Below, piece by piece: positions 48,944 to 60,524 of a stretch of DNA of 64,000 bases. Under the pieces are notes generated by a model. It did not search any database. It was not told the DNA's origin and saw only the letters and a program-made list of their open reading frames with translations. The DNA is from Lepas anatifera (lineage: Eukaryota > Arthropoda > Thecostraca > Lepadidae): NCBI GenBank assembly GCA_034440635.1, contig JAOTON010000386.1, positions 1,963,001 through 2,027,000 of the forward strand, read 5' to 3'. Positions within the stretch are counted from its first letter, which is position 1. Each line of letters begins with the position of its first letter. Both the position numbers and the translations under genes were made by a program.

Positions 48944-49235
48944 CAGGGGCGTAGCCAAAGGGGGGGCGGCAGGGGCGGCCATCCCCTCCCCTGAGGGCCA
49001 GGAGGGCCCTCCTCAAGACATGGACCGTGCGAAGCGCGGCCCGCTTGCACTATGCTCTGGGGCCAAATTTGGGACTTCATACCAGACAGAGCCCTCGTAA
49101 GCCCTCTCCAGCACTGTATTCTATGACAGGCAGGGCCTTTTTACCCGTCAAAACCGTCGGTAAAAGGGTAGCCATTGAACCACTGGGGGCAGAGGCTCCC
49201 TGTCCATAGTAGGGCCTGTTTCGGTCAGCTGGGCC
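48944..49235 (+). mobile_element. hAT-like MITE left end, related to 20768-21044
   Basis: It starts CAGGGGCGTAGCCAAAGGGG and is co-linear with the MITE at 20768 (shared 'aatttgg.acttcataccagaca', 'cagcactgtattct'). It contains an extra ~50 bp (49158-49205) and lacks the right end, where repeat P2 begins. No target duplication can be shown. Confidence 0.7.
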
Positions 49236-50155
49236 CTCCTTAACCCTCACCCCGGGGTGTTTGAACACCCCTTTTAGGGTTTTCTGGCGGCACGAAAAAA
49301 CGGCGGCGCCTTGCGCCGCCGTACTTGGCAGACCTTATCCTTGATCAATTCCGCAATTTTCTCCACCATTTTATGTTTGGGTCATCTCAGGTCAGGTCCC
49401 AGTGCAGGTCAAGTGGCCATACCTCCAAAAATGTTTAGGGTGGCATAAGTAAGAAATGGATAAATCTATCGGATTGAACCTTATACCACATAATGGGCCC
49501 GCCAAGTGCTACAAATATATTCCAGGTTTTTCATATCAACCACCTAGGGTCAGGTACGGATAAACATCTCTCCATTGGAAATGCAAGGGGAAAACAGGAA
49601 TTGGGTTGTATTTGTGCAGATATAGCTGATAATACCTTCGTATTCTCCAAATCATAGTATACTGGGCCCCTTTCCAGTTTCATGTTGCAATTTTTTACCT
49701 GTGACCTCTGAGAGGTCATCTCGGGCTACTTAAGCAGTTATCTGTCAGGGTCAATAACTTTGCAGAAAATGATGATGCAACTTTTATTTTGATATCATTA
49801 CGTTTAGATTTCTATTGCGAGTCGATCTATATGCATATTGACTGTTAGGTTGGATAGTGATTATGACCTGACCTGGGTCAGGTCTTTTTGTGTTTTGACC
49901 TAGTATTGTCATATTATACATCATTCGATTTTCCGTGACGAGAGGAAGCGAATGGTACCTAACTAACTCAACTCTGTAAGACGCTAGAGCCCCAAAACCC
50001 TACTCTAACATGCAAACTTATTTGACCAGTCATGACCTCAATATTGACCTGAGCCAAAAAGTGGCTGATGTAGTTTGATCATGAATTAGTATGAGCTATC
50101 GAACAGCGTTCGCGTTTTTTCGTTATCCCGCATAGGAGTCGAGTTCAAGGCAGGG
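49236..50155 (+). repeat. Repeat family P, copy P2
   Basis: Co-linear with P1. It opens with GGGGTGTTTGAACACCCC (49253-49270, near-perfect palindrome), then the GGCGGCGCcttGCGCCGCC hairpin (~49303-49321), and ends 'cgttatcccgcataggagtcgagttcaag'. AGGTCA half-sites occur singly, as direct repeats and head to head. No coding frame. Confidence 0.78.
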
Positions 50156-50655
50156 CATTTTTTAAGGACATGTCAGTGGGGGGGGGACATTTTTGTGCTT
50201 ACCATTATAGTGTCTTCAGTATTTTCAAAAACAGTATTTTTTAAAAACAGTAACGGTGTCAAAAACAGTATTTTGACGATAACTCTTAACCACACCAATC
50301 TAGAGCACTTAATTGAACGCCATCGTGTATGTCCCGTCAATGGCTTCCAATAGATATACGGCAAGGCCACGTTTTGGCCTTTCGTGACCTGAGGTCATGT
50401 CAGGTCAAGAGGTACCCTCTAGAGGCCAAACCACTGGCGGGAGGTCATTATGTTCCACATGCTGTGCTGTGGCTGCAGAAACAGCAGGGTTTTGTTGCTC
50501 CGTATCTTAACCCATTTTAGGAATATTTATTACCATTTTATCCATAAAAGTGCGTGTTTTCTGCACAAAAAATATTCAAAAGAAGAAATCTGAACCCTTC
50601 TTCACTTCTTAACTAGGGTATGGCATACTTAAGGGGAGGGACTTAACGGCGGAAA

Positions 50656-52285
50656 AGACCTGCGGAAAAGCCCATACTCCGTAACCATAGCAGCTAGAGA
50701 CTTAGGGTTTTCACCAAAAATTTCAAAAATCTAACTTAGAGGTTTTTTGAGTTTCATAACTTTCCTTAAATTAACAACAACGTTATAACCTAAAACGTTA
50801 CTTGTTGGCCTGCGGAAAAGCCCATGCTCCGCAACCATAGTAGCTGGCGACTCACCGTTTTCACTAATAGAATCAGCGTGGTCCAAAACGTGGTATTCTT
50901 GAGTTTCATGTTGAACCCGCGGTAAATAACAACGTTATAACGTAAAACTTTACTTTTGGCCCTGAGGAAAAGCCCATACTCCGCAACCATAGTAGCTGAC
51001 GACTCGCCGTTTTCACTAATAGAATCAGCGTGGTCCAAAACGTGGTATTCTTGAGTTTCATGTTGATCCTGCCGTAAATAACAACGTTATAACGTAAAAC
51101 GTTACTTTTGGCCCTGCAGAAAAGCCCATACTCCGCAACCATAGTAGCTGGCGACTCGCCGTTTTCACTAATAGAATTAGCGTGGTCCAAAACGTGGTAT
51201 TCTTGAGTTTCATGTTGATCCCGCGGTAAATAACAACGTTATAACGTAAAACGTTACTTTTTGCCCTGCGGAAAAGCCCAAGCTCCGCAACCATAGTAGC
51301 TGGCGACTCGCCGTTTTCACTAATAGAATCAGCGTGGTCCAAACCGTGGTATTCTTGAGTTTCATATTGAACTCGCGGTAAATAACAACGTTATAACGTA
51401 AAACTTTACTTTTGGCCCTGCGGAAAAGCCCATACTCCGCAACCATAGTAGCTGACGACTCGCCGTTTTCACTAATAGAATTAGCGTGGTCCAAACGTGG
51501 TATTCTTGAGTTTCTGTTGATCCCGCGGTAAATAACAACGTTATAACGTAAAACGTTACTTTTGCCCTGCGGAAAGCCCAGCTCCGCAACCATAGTGCTG
51601 GCGACTCGCCGTTTTCACTAATAGAATCAGCGTGGTCCAAACCGTGGTATTCTTGAGTTTCATATTGAACTCGCGGTAAATAACAACGTTATAACGTAAA
51701 ACTTTACTTTTGGCCCTGCGGAAAAGCCCATACTCCGCAACCATAGTAGCTGACGACTCGCCGTTTTCACTAATAGAATCAGCGTGGTCCAAAACGTGGT
51801 ATTCTTGAGTTTCATGTTGATCCTGCCGTAAATAAAACGTTATAACGTAAAACGTTACTTTTGGCCCTGCGGAAAAGCCCATGCTCCGCAACCATAGTAG
51901 CTGGCGACTCGCCGTTTTCACTAATAGAATTAGCGTGGTCCGAAACGTGGTTTCTTGAGTTTCATGTTGATCCCGCGGTAAATAACAACGTTATAACGTA
52001 AAACGTCATTTTTGCCCTGCGGAAAGCCCATGCTCCGCAACCATAGTAGCTGACGACTCGCCGTTTTCACTAATAGAATCAACGTGGTCCAAAACGTGGT
52101 ATTCTTAAGTTTCGTGTTGATTTTGCCGTAAATAACAACGTTATAACGTAAAACGTTACTTTTGCCCTGCGGAAAGCCCATGCCCGCAACCATAGTAGCT
52201 GGCGACTCACCGTTTTCACTAATAGAATCAACGTGGTCCAAAACGTGGTATTCTTGAGTTTCATGTTGATCCCGCGGTAAATGAC
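50656..52285. repeat. Left arm: ~152-bp tandem array, about 10.7 units
   Basis: Each unit contains GCGGAAAAGCCCATACTCCG, 'ccgttttcactaatagaat', 'ggtattcttgagtttcatgt' and the near-palindrome AACGTTATAACGTAAAACGTTA-like block. The first unit is the divergent terminal variant. The repeated minus-strand open frames are artefacts of the array. Confidence 0.96.
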
Positions 52286-52289
52286 AGGA

Positions 52290-53300
52290 GTGCTAGCTTT
52301 ACTAGGTCTGTCGAGCACACGAATTGCAAGTCCCATCCCCCTCCCCGCAGGAGAGGCAGACATGGGTTTGGATCCATACACATATATTGGCAATAAAAAC
52401 ATACATGTTACACAACGAATACATGCCTAGTGCTAGATAAAATTACATGTGCACCCCGGCGCGGGCCTACGCTACGCCGGGGCGGTTTAAATGAGCATCT
52501 AAGAGTCGATAAGTATAAAAACATGGCAGGACAGGCACACAAAGCACAACACACCATCCGATCGAGAGCGGCGGCGCAAACGAACATCCACGAACGGCGG
52601 CCGCTCCGCACAGCGGAAAAACACTGAGGCCGCCAGGACCACGCAACCGCGCGACACCACTAGCGCACCGGACGCCGCACGCCACCGCAAGCGTCGCCGA
52701 ACAGAGCGCCCGCCACATGGCTGACGCGGCAGAGGCGGCGGGGGCCGAGGGGAGCCCGCGCCCCGCCGGACCACATGACAGCGGGGCGCCCGGGACAGCA
52801 CCCCGCCATCAAGGCTGAAAAATACAAACGTTTGTTAGAAATGAGAGGACAGGGATTCAGTAGGTGGTTAAGTCCATCCACAATTTTTGGTAATTGGATA
52901 GTCACTGGGTGCAAAAAAGTAAAAAACACACACACTGGATTTGGGAGAGGGGTGTCGGCGGAGCACAGGCCCCCGGGCACCAGCAAGAGCTCCGCGTTAC
53001 CATGCGCCAGGGTGCGTCGCTTCGTGATTGTTAACTACGCATAACAGAAAAAAAAATATATATATATATATATATAGATAATCATGAATGCGTTTCAATA
53101 CATAATAAGTTAATTCTTGTATTGTTTATGGTATTCAAGCAACAACAGACATATAGGGCAACTGAATATTCAAGAGACACGCAGTAGGAAAACTAAGTGA
53201 GGGAAGATAGGCAGCAAGGAGTCGGAGGCGGGCCTGTAAGCACTGTAAGACTGTTTGCTGCCCCCCAAACTCGGGTCTGCGTCCGCCCCTGCTGTCCCCC
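52290..53300. other. Unique centre of the TTAA element
   Basis: 52440-52800 is strikingly CpG-rich, whereas 53050-53150 is AT-rich with a (TA)n tract (53055-53077). The right edge, complement of CAGGGGCGGACGCAGACC at ~53273-53290, looks like a hAT end, so the centre may itself be an insertion. Short open frames have no recognisable domain. Confidence 0.5.
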
Positions 53301-53305
53301 AAACT

Positions 53306-54440
53306 CAAGAATACCACGTTTTGGACCACGCTGATTCTATTAGTGAAAACGGCGAGTCGCCAGCTACTATGGTTGCGGAGCATGGGCTTTTCCGCAGGGC
53401 AAAAATGACGTTTTACGTTATAACGTTGTTATTTACGGCAGGATCAACATGACACTCAAGAATACCACGTTTTGGACCACGCTGATTCTATTAGTGAAAA
53501 CGGCGAGTCGCCAGCTACTATGGTTGCGGAGCATGGGCTTTTCCGCAGGGCCAAAGTAACGTTTTACGTTATAACGTTGTTATTTACGGCAGGATCAACA
53601 TGAAACTCAAGAATACCACGTTTTGGACCACGCTGATTCTATTAGTGAAAACGGCGAGTCGCCAGCTACTATGGTTGCGGAGTATGGGCTTTTCCGCAGG
53701 GCCAAAAGTAGTTTTACGTTATAACGTTATTATTTACCGCGGGATCAACATGAAACTCAAGAATACCACGTTTTGGACCACGCTGATTCTATTAGTGAAA
53801 ACGGCGAGTCGTCAGCTACTATGGTTGCGGAGTATGGGCTTTTCCGCAGGGCCAAAAGTAAAGTTTTACGTTATAACGTTGTTATTTACCGCGGGATCAA
53901 CATGAAACTCAAGAATACCACGTTTTGGACCCCGTTGATTCTATTAGTGAAAACGGCGAGTCGCCAGCTACTATGGTTGCGGAGCATGGGCTTTCCGCAG
54001 GGAAAAGTAACTTTTACGTTATAACGTTGTTATTTACGGCAGGATCAACATGAAACTCAAGAATCCACGTTTTGGACCACGCTGATTCTATTAGTGAAAA
54101 CGGCGAGTCGCTAGCTACTATGGTTGCGGAGCATGGGCTTTTCCGCAGGGCCAAAGTAACGTTTTACGTTTAACGTTGTTATTTACGGCGGATCAACATG
54201 AAACTCAAGAATACCACGTTTTGGACCCCACTGATTCTATTAGTGAAAACGGTGAGTCGCCAGCTGCTTGGTTGCGGGCATGGGCTTTTCCCAGGCCAAC
54301 GAGTAACGTTTTAGGTTATAACGTTGTTGTTAATGTAAGGAACGTTATGAAATTCAAAACCTCTAAATTAGATTTTGAAATTTTTGGTGAAAACCGTAAG
54401 TCTCTAGCTGCTATGGTTACGGTATGGGCTTTTGTTTTTC
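53306..54440. repeat. Right arm: inverted ~152-bp array, about 7.5 units
   Basis: The same unit as the left arm in reverse complement, starting 'ctcaagaataccacgttttgg'. Several units carry one-base losses. The last unit (54310-54440) is the terminal variant that matches the first unit of the left arm. Confidence 0.96.
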
Positions 54441-54464
54441 CCGTTAAGTCCCTCCCATACTTAA

Positions 54465-56021
54465 GCCTGTCTGGAAGCATGCGGATTTGACTCTTCTGCG
54501 CCACTTGCAGACCTTGGGGTTGACCTTCTGGTGACCTCTCCGTGGAAGTTCGATATTCCTTCCCTTTATTCACGGAGAAAAATTTGAACAAGCAATACTG
54601 CATAATCATTGCCTGCCTTAAACTGAGAAAGATATGATACTTCACTCGGTAATGATTCATGGTGGATGCTAGGGTGAAATTTGGAGTGAAGTGCTCCTCC
54701 TCAGATCACCAAGCTGTGACGATCAAACATCGTAGATTCGACTGAAGCAGCCTATGAAGTCGCAAAGAAGATATTTTCACCATTTCTCTGATGTATTGTT
54801 GTGTCTAGAAGATAAATAAGAAGAAATTCGGTAAGTGATCCCATTTTGGCGCACGTAATACTATGCGTAATTTCTTCGGCTACTGGCCAAGTCAAGATGT
54901 TGAATAGCACCAATGCCGTCCCTGTTATAATCTTCTTTAGACATAGTCGTGGTTGAGAAGCACAAGCATAAGTTAATCTTTTAATAATGATCTAATATTT
55001 GATAGCTTTCTCCATCTCATCATGAAACTTCAGCCAGGAGGCTAGAATTTTTCGAAGAGCACGTGACTTTGAAGAGAAGCATCTGCTGTAAGATTCAGTT
55101 CAGCAAGACTGTACTGTAAATAACCACAAGTGAAGCTTCAAAGTAAATAACTACAAGAACCAGGTATTCTCAGCTCAGCACCACATGGTAAACCGTTTCT
55201 GTTTGTACTTACCAGTCTTGTAATGTAAAGACACCTAGGAAGATTAAAGAAGTCATAAAGGAAAATTTGTACAAGAATGGAAGGTTTTAAAGATGTACCC
55301 TTGATCCCAATTGTGCTGGCTTTGTTTTGATTACCTGTCTAAACTCAGCCCATACAGCTTAACCTTGATGAACTTTTGGTAGTTATTACTAAACCTGTCA
55401 GCTTGATATTTTAAGAACTTTAAAACATGTAGTGTCTTCTGACATTATTAGAGTGTATACCCGTGTAAATAGGAAGCATCAAAATATTTGCATGAGATTG
55501 CATATCATCTTCTTGAACCGTACAAGGTGTCGACACTGCTCCCCGCCGCTGATTGCTCCCCCTCGATGACCCGAGTGCTGAAAAGTGGTTATGATGTAGA
55601 TGTTACAATCCTATGCTGTGAAAGTTTCTGAGTTGGGTCCTAGGTTCATGACTGTTCAGTCGGAGGTCTGTGATCTGTCCTGTGCTGTCTAAGCTTGCTT
55701 TAGTCCAGAACGTATTTCAATCTAAAGCCCTTACCCTGTCCTATTTTTTCAGAATTACGTTTTCCCAGCCCATCTTCAGTTAGCTCCCACGGTTACGGTA
55801 AATCATAACCAAAATTATGCCACAACTTCTGATTGGGGATACGGACCCTCCAATGAACTTTTAACTTAGTGGGGACCCATGTCTAGTAGGTTTCTTGCCA
55901 TTGCTGAAATTAAAATTGTTTCAGATGTAATGACTTTTTGTCAGTCTTATCAATAATTGCCTTTCCTGCCTATACACTGCATTATAATTTATATTCATGT
56001 GCCAAGGAATTTAGAGATAGA
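54465..56021. other. Non-coding stretch, possibly including LINE 5' region
   Basis: No gene, repeat unit or element end is recognised. The LINE described next must begin somewhere in this stretch, but I cannot place its 5' end. Confidence 0.4.
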
Positions 56022-57694
56022 ATGCCTCCGAAAAACAATAATAAGGAAAGCATAAATGAACTACGCATTCAGCAGGCTACCATAGAAGGGAAGATTAGCA
56101 CCCTACAACAAACAGTGGCCCAACTCTCCAATGAGCTCCAATCCCTCCACTTCCTTCATGAAGAAGCTGTGGCAGGGCATATTCATATTGAGAGAAAGCT
56201 CGAGTCTGTTCTAGCGGAAAATGAAAGAATGGTACAGAGGGAGGTGGCCACAGAAAAAGACTAGAAGAACTGGAGCAATACACTAGGAAATTTACACTGG
56301 TGATTACTGGGAAAGTGGTTCTGTCTTCCCCAAATGGGGAGGATATCCGCAAAATCACCCAGGGTTTGCTCCAGGAATACCTAGGTATAAGCCTGAATAG
56401 AGATGCAATGGCAGCATGTCATCGCTTGCAGTCTAGGGGCTCTATTCTCCTACGACTCCATTGCCTAGACATTAGAATGCGCATTAACTCCCAGCGCATA
56501 AATCATTGAAGAGGGCCTCTTAGTCTTTGAAAGTCTTACGAGGGAAAGGAGGTAGGTGATCGATATGCTGAAACGTATGCGAAACAATGACTCTCGTCCA
56601 GTTTACTCTTATTTTACACTCAGAGGTGATATCTTCCTCAAAGTAAGGGAGGATGACAGACCAGTTCAGGTGGGAGTGGGCACCACGGAGGAAACAGGCA
56701 GAGCAATCCCCTCTCACAGGCAGAGCAATCCCCCCGCCGAACAGGTATAAGGCAAGCCCTAACCCCAGTCTATCAATTAGGACTCAACAGCGGGAAAGAC
56801 CTGGAAGCTCCTCCACGGGCCCTGTTGTTAGGGGGGTGACAGAAATGACTTTTCTTAAAAACTTGTGGTCTCCGCGTTTCAAAAGGTGCTCCGGACTGTG
56901 GCGAATCTAATGAGCATAAATTTATATGTATCCAAGGTCGGCTGACCCCCTGTACATGGGGTCTGAAGATAACCATGCCATTTTCCAATGTTTTGCCTAC
57001 CGTGCATGGTGCGTTGTGGTACTGTGTTCATTGAACTTGGTTCCCCCTTGCGAATGAAATGTCTCATGCTCGTAACTATTAAAAAAAGATACATTGGTTT
57101 CTCTTGTATCCAACTATTTCGCTCCCACTTCCAGGATACATATAAATGCGCGATATAGCCTAGACGCTGAAGCGCCCCAAAACCGCGAACCACAAGACAA
57201 CAAAACTCATAAATGAAAGCATTTTGCATCAGCATTTCGTGGTTGACTAAACAGTGTAGTTTTTACTGCGAACTCAAACAAATCTTCCTAATAAAATGTT
57301 TGCTTCGAGGTCACATGTCTCGCTTCCGTTTCCTCCTCAATTTTGGATGTTTTAGAGTAATCAAGGTTTGTAGTTAAAGGTAATTATTTGGTTATACCTA
57401 ATCCTCAACGGAGTTTTATCACTTGGGAGACCCAGAGTTGATTCTGTTCTTATTTACATCTAATTGAGGGTTCTGGCAAGAGTTATAGCCGGACAAATAC
57501 ACAAACAATTGATTATAGGAAATCAGGAGGGCGGGATTTGGCTGGATCTATCCATCGGTTGAATATTGCAAACTGTGTTGCATTTCAATTTAATAACACC
57601 CCATTATAGTGAGAGAAGGCAGGAATACAATTCAAACCTGGATTTGATCACATTGAAAGACAAATACGAGGTTTTACCTGGGTTTATTTCGGAA

Positions 57695-58020
57695 GTGCCT
57701 CCCATAATAGCTCCTATCAATATTCATTTTATCTCACTGATTATTCATTGTCACAGGTCAATGTCACACTCAATGCCACAGGTCACTGATGAAAAAAAAA
57801 CATTTAGCGTCGGATCAACGTGACAACTTAGCCGCTGTAGGAACACTTTCAGGTTTCTTGTGCCTCCCATAATAGCTCCTATCAATATTCATTTTATCTC
57901 ACTGATTATTCATTGTCACAGGTCAATGTCACACTCAATGCCACAGGTCACTGATAAAAAACATTTAGCGTCGGATCAACGTGACAACTTAGCCGCTGTA
58001 GGAACACTTTCAGGTTTCTT
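57695..58020. repeat. 165-bp tandem duplication at the inner edge of the left arm
   Basis: Both copies (57695-57859, 57860-58020) start GTGCCTCCCATAATAGCTCC and include 'ggtcaatgtcacactcaatgcc' and 'agcgtcggatcaacgtgaca'. They differ by a few bases in one A-run, so the duplication looks young. Confidence 0.95.
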
Positions 58021-58104
58021 TCGTGCATCACATCCGATGCATTCTTCTTCTCTCCCATCTCAATCAGGAACAAATCGAACAAGTCAGGTCGAAGAGGCTA
58101 TAGG

Positions 58105-59200
58105 AGGAATGTTTCAACTCAATGGTGTATAGCTGCGCCGTCGCTCTCTTCCTGGATCACGATGTCACCGATTTTCTTCTCAGGTTTCAGTCTATCACCT
58201 ACCAGTTGCCTGGCGTTGTCAGGTGTTACGAGAAACTGGAGTATGTGCGCATTTTGGCAGCGGTGGGAGTGGTGATTGGTGTGCATCTCGTTGTGCCTTA
58301 CGTATCTCTCACGTCCAGCAGCTCCACTGACTACTCACACATTCTGGAAGCCTTCCCACAACTGCGGAGGAGCTACTGGACTTCTCTAGGCCGGCTTTCT
58401 CATCCGTAAGCGAGGACAGGTTTCCAACTAGTCCGTTGTCCCGAGGAGCTGTTGAAGCCCGCACAAGATGTACTGGAGATGCACAAGCCTGAGAGCTGCA
58501 AAATTTTGAGCATACTGCTGGGCAGACTTACTGCTGGGCAGACTTGCAGCTGGCTAGCTTAGACAGAGGCGACGCCTTACAGTTCGGGCCAGACCCAGAC
58601 CCCATGCTCCACATCAGTTAATGAAGATCCGTTGGCGCAGTTTACTAAGCGCTCAAGATAAAAGGCAAAAAACCTAGGTGCAGTGAACCTGACACAAGTG
58701 AAAAAAGGAATACAGCTGATTGAAGCAGAAGAAATGGACATAAGCCGCTACAAAGAACCTACCAAGAAGGAGGGAGAGGTTGCTCAGATTTTGAGTGAGT
58801 GGGACCAGAAACAGTAGAAACTAAGAAGAAAAGGGCGCAAAGAAAACAGCGGGCCAATCTCGCAGCAGAAAGACAAAGGAACACAGATTAGGCGGCTCTC
58901 AAAGAGTTCGGTGGTCCTTTTACGGACGTAGCTTAAGTTGAGATATTCATGGCAAGTGAACTCAATGAGACCGAGAAGAACAAAATGCTCTATCTGGAAA
59001 TAATTTACGTGAGAAACTCATGTGTCATATATCCCAAGCAGGCAGACATATTCCGTCTGAAAAGGAACTTCAAAAATCTATCGAATGAGATGTAGGCAAG
59101 GAACCTGGAAGTGTTCCTACAGCGACTAAGTTGTCACCTCGATATGACCCTGAAGGATTTGTGTTATGCAATCAGTGAGATCAAATGAATATTGAGGGGA
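58105..59200 (+). pseudogene. Decayed unidentified ORF inside the 3.2-kb element
   Basis: The frame 58122-58409 is open for 95 residues (DHDVTDFLLRFQSITYQLPG... VVIGVHLVVPYVSLTSSSST). After several stops a second readable piece occurs near 58920-59185 on the same strand: KEFGGPFTDVA, NETEKNKMLYLEIIYVRNSC, IFRLKRNFKNLSNEM and NLEVFLQRLSCHLDMTLKDL. The two look like parts of one decayed protein carried by the element. I do not recognise a named family with confidence and assign no function. Confidence 0.45.
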
Positions 59201-60524
59201 GCTATCATAGTAGGCACTTCCGAAATAACGACAGGTCAAACCTCGTTTTTTCAGCACAATCAAATTCAGGTCTGAATTTTATTCCTGTTTCTCACTGTAA
59301 TTGGGTGTTATTAAACTGAAATGCAACACAGTTTGGAATATTCAACCGATGGCTAGATCCAGCCAAATCCCACCCTCCTGAATTCCTATAATTAATTATT
59401 TGTGTATTTTTCAGACTATAACTCTTGTTAGGACCCTTAATTAGATTTAAGTTATGAAAAAACGACCGTGGTTTTCCCCAGGCAACTTTTGTGGAGTATA
59501 GTATAGCCGTAGTATTACCGTTAAATACATACCTTTAACATATAATATTAAATGTGAAAGGATTATTCCAAAACATTCAATATTGAAGCGGAAACGAAAG
59601 CGAGAAATGTGAATGCGAAGCAAATATTTTGTAAGGAAGATTTGTTTGTGTTCCTAGTAAAAACTACGGTCTAGAGCCAGCCACAAATTGTAATATAAAG
59701 TGCTTTCATTTATGAGTATTCTGGAAACAGAAAAGGAAGCGAAGTAGTCGGATGCAACATAAATTAACATTAAATCATATTCTCTGTTCTCTGTTTTTTT
59801 TTAAATAATTACGACTTGAGACAGGTCATTCGCAACTGGACACAAAATTCAAAGAACGCAGTACCACAACCCACCATGCGTGACCAAAATATTGGAAAAT
59901 GGTATTGTTATCTTCAGACCCTATGTACAGGGGGTCAGCCGACCTTGGATACATATAAATTTATGCTCATTAGATTTCCCACATTCCGGAGCACCTTTTG
60001 AGATGCGGAGACCACAAGTTTTTAAGAAAAGTCATTTCTGTCACCCCCTACTGTTGTGTCTGCGGGAGGGTCTCCAAGCCTGGGTTCAATACAATCTGGG
60101 CATCGGACCGGACACTTAGGATATAGAACCAATGAGCCTGGTGGAGTCCTGGCAAGAGAAACGAGATTTTTCGAGGCCAGCTCTGAATCCAGCTCCGTGA
60201 GTAGAGATGAAACTAGGGTTGAGTCCGAAGTCCCTACCAGCCCTGCAGAGGAAACTATCCCTAAACAAATTTTATAAGTAAAAATGTGCCCGATGCCCCA
60301 TACCGGTGTTACAGCAATAGTCCCTGCTTTTTTAATTTCTTATATTTACCCCCCCTCCCACTTATAAATGCATTCTGTTGTCTTTGCTGATGTCTCCAGC
60401 CTTAGACATGGGTTTTCAATTGTGAGAGTTCATCAGATTAGTTCCATCTGTAGAAGGAAAACTCAGCTTTCCTTTTCTTTTATTCTTCTTTTTATTTCAA
60501 ACTGGTGTGGGAATACTGGCGTGA

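Larger units (their letters stand above)
50633..54460. mobile_element. 3.83-kb TTAA-flanked element with inverted tandem-repeat arms
   Basis: TTAA flanks both ends (50629-50632 and 54461-54464). Terminal sequence is GGGGAGGGACTTAACGG on the left and the complement of GTATGGGAGGGACTTAACGG on the right. Each arm is a tandem array of a ~152-bp unit, and the right array is the reverse complement of the left. The outermost unit of each arm is a distinct variant shared by both arms ('caccaaaaatttcaaaa.tctaa.ttagaggtttt'). The ~1-kb centre has no transposase. TTAA suggests a Kolobok or piggyBac derivative; class is inference. Confidence 0.85.
56829..60050. mobile_element. 3.2-kb DNA element with ~0.85-kb terminal inverted repeats
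   Basis: The terminal sequence TAGGGGG(G)TGACAGAAATGA occurs in inverted form at both ends, and the arms (56829-~57718 and ~59197-60050) match in reverse complement through indels. CTGTTGT (7 bp) directly flanks both sides (56822-56828, 60051-60057), and LINE ORF1 is continuous without it. The centre holds a 165-bp tandem duplication and decayed coding sequence. No known transposase is identified; length of the duplication (7 bp, or 8 with one mutated base) does not settle the superfamily. Confidence 0.87.
56022..60277 (+). pseudogene. LINE ORF1, decayed and split by an inserted element
   Basis: From ATG 56022 the frame starts MPPKNNNKESINELRIQQ and forms a coiled coil (heptad-rich, ~residues 10-75). 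A frameshift near 56260 leads into LEELEQYTRKFTLVITGKVV and LLQEYLGISLNRDAMAACHR, the pattern of LINE ORF1 nucleic-acid-binding proteins. A second shift occurs near 56500. At 56828 the 3.2-kb element intervenes; ORF1 resumes at 60051 in the matching frame and stops after 60277 (...SPAEETIPKQIL). ORF1 proteins bind element RNA; this one cannot be made intact. Confidence 0.75.

Noticed and set aside
50790..52402. Repeated proteins with MDHADSISENGES-like phrases
   Set aside because: Frames of the 152-bp array, present in both arrays and open by chance.
52499..52986. Arg/Cys-rich 100-108-codon minus-strand frames
   Set aside because: CpG-rich DNA opens several frames at once; no domain or splice support.
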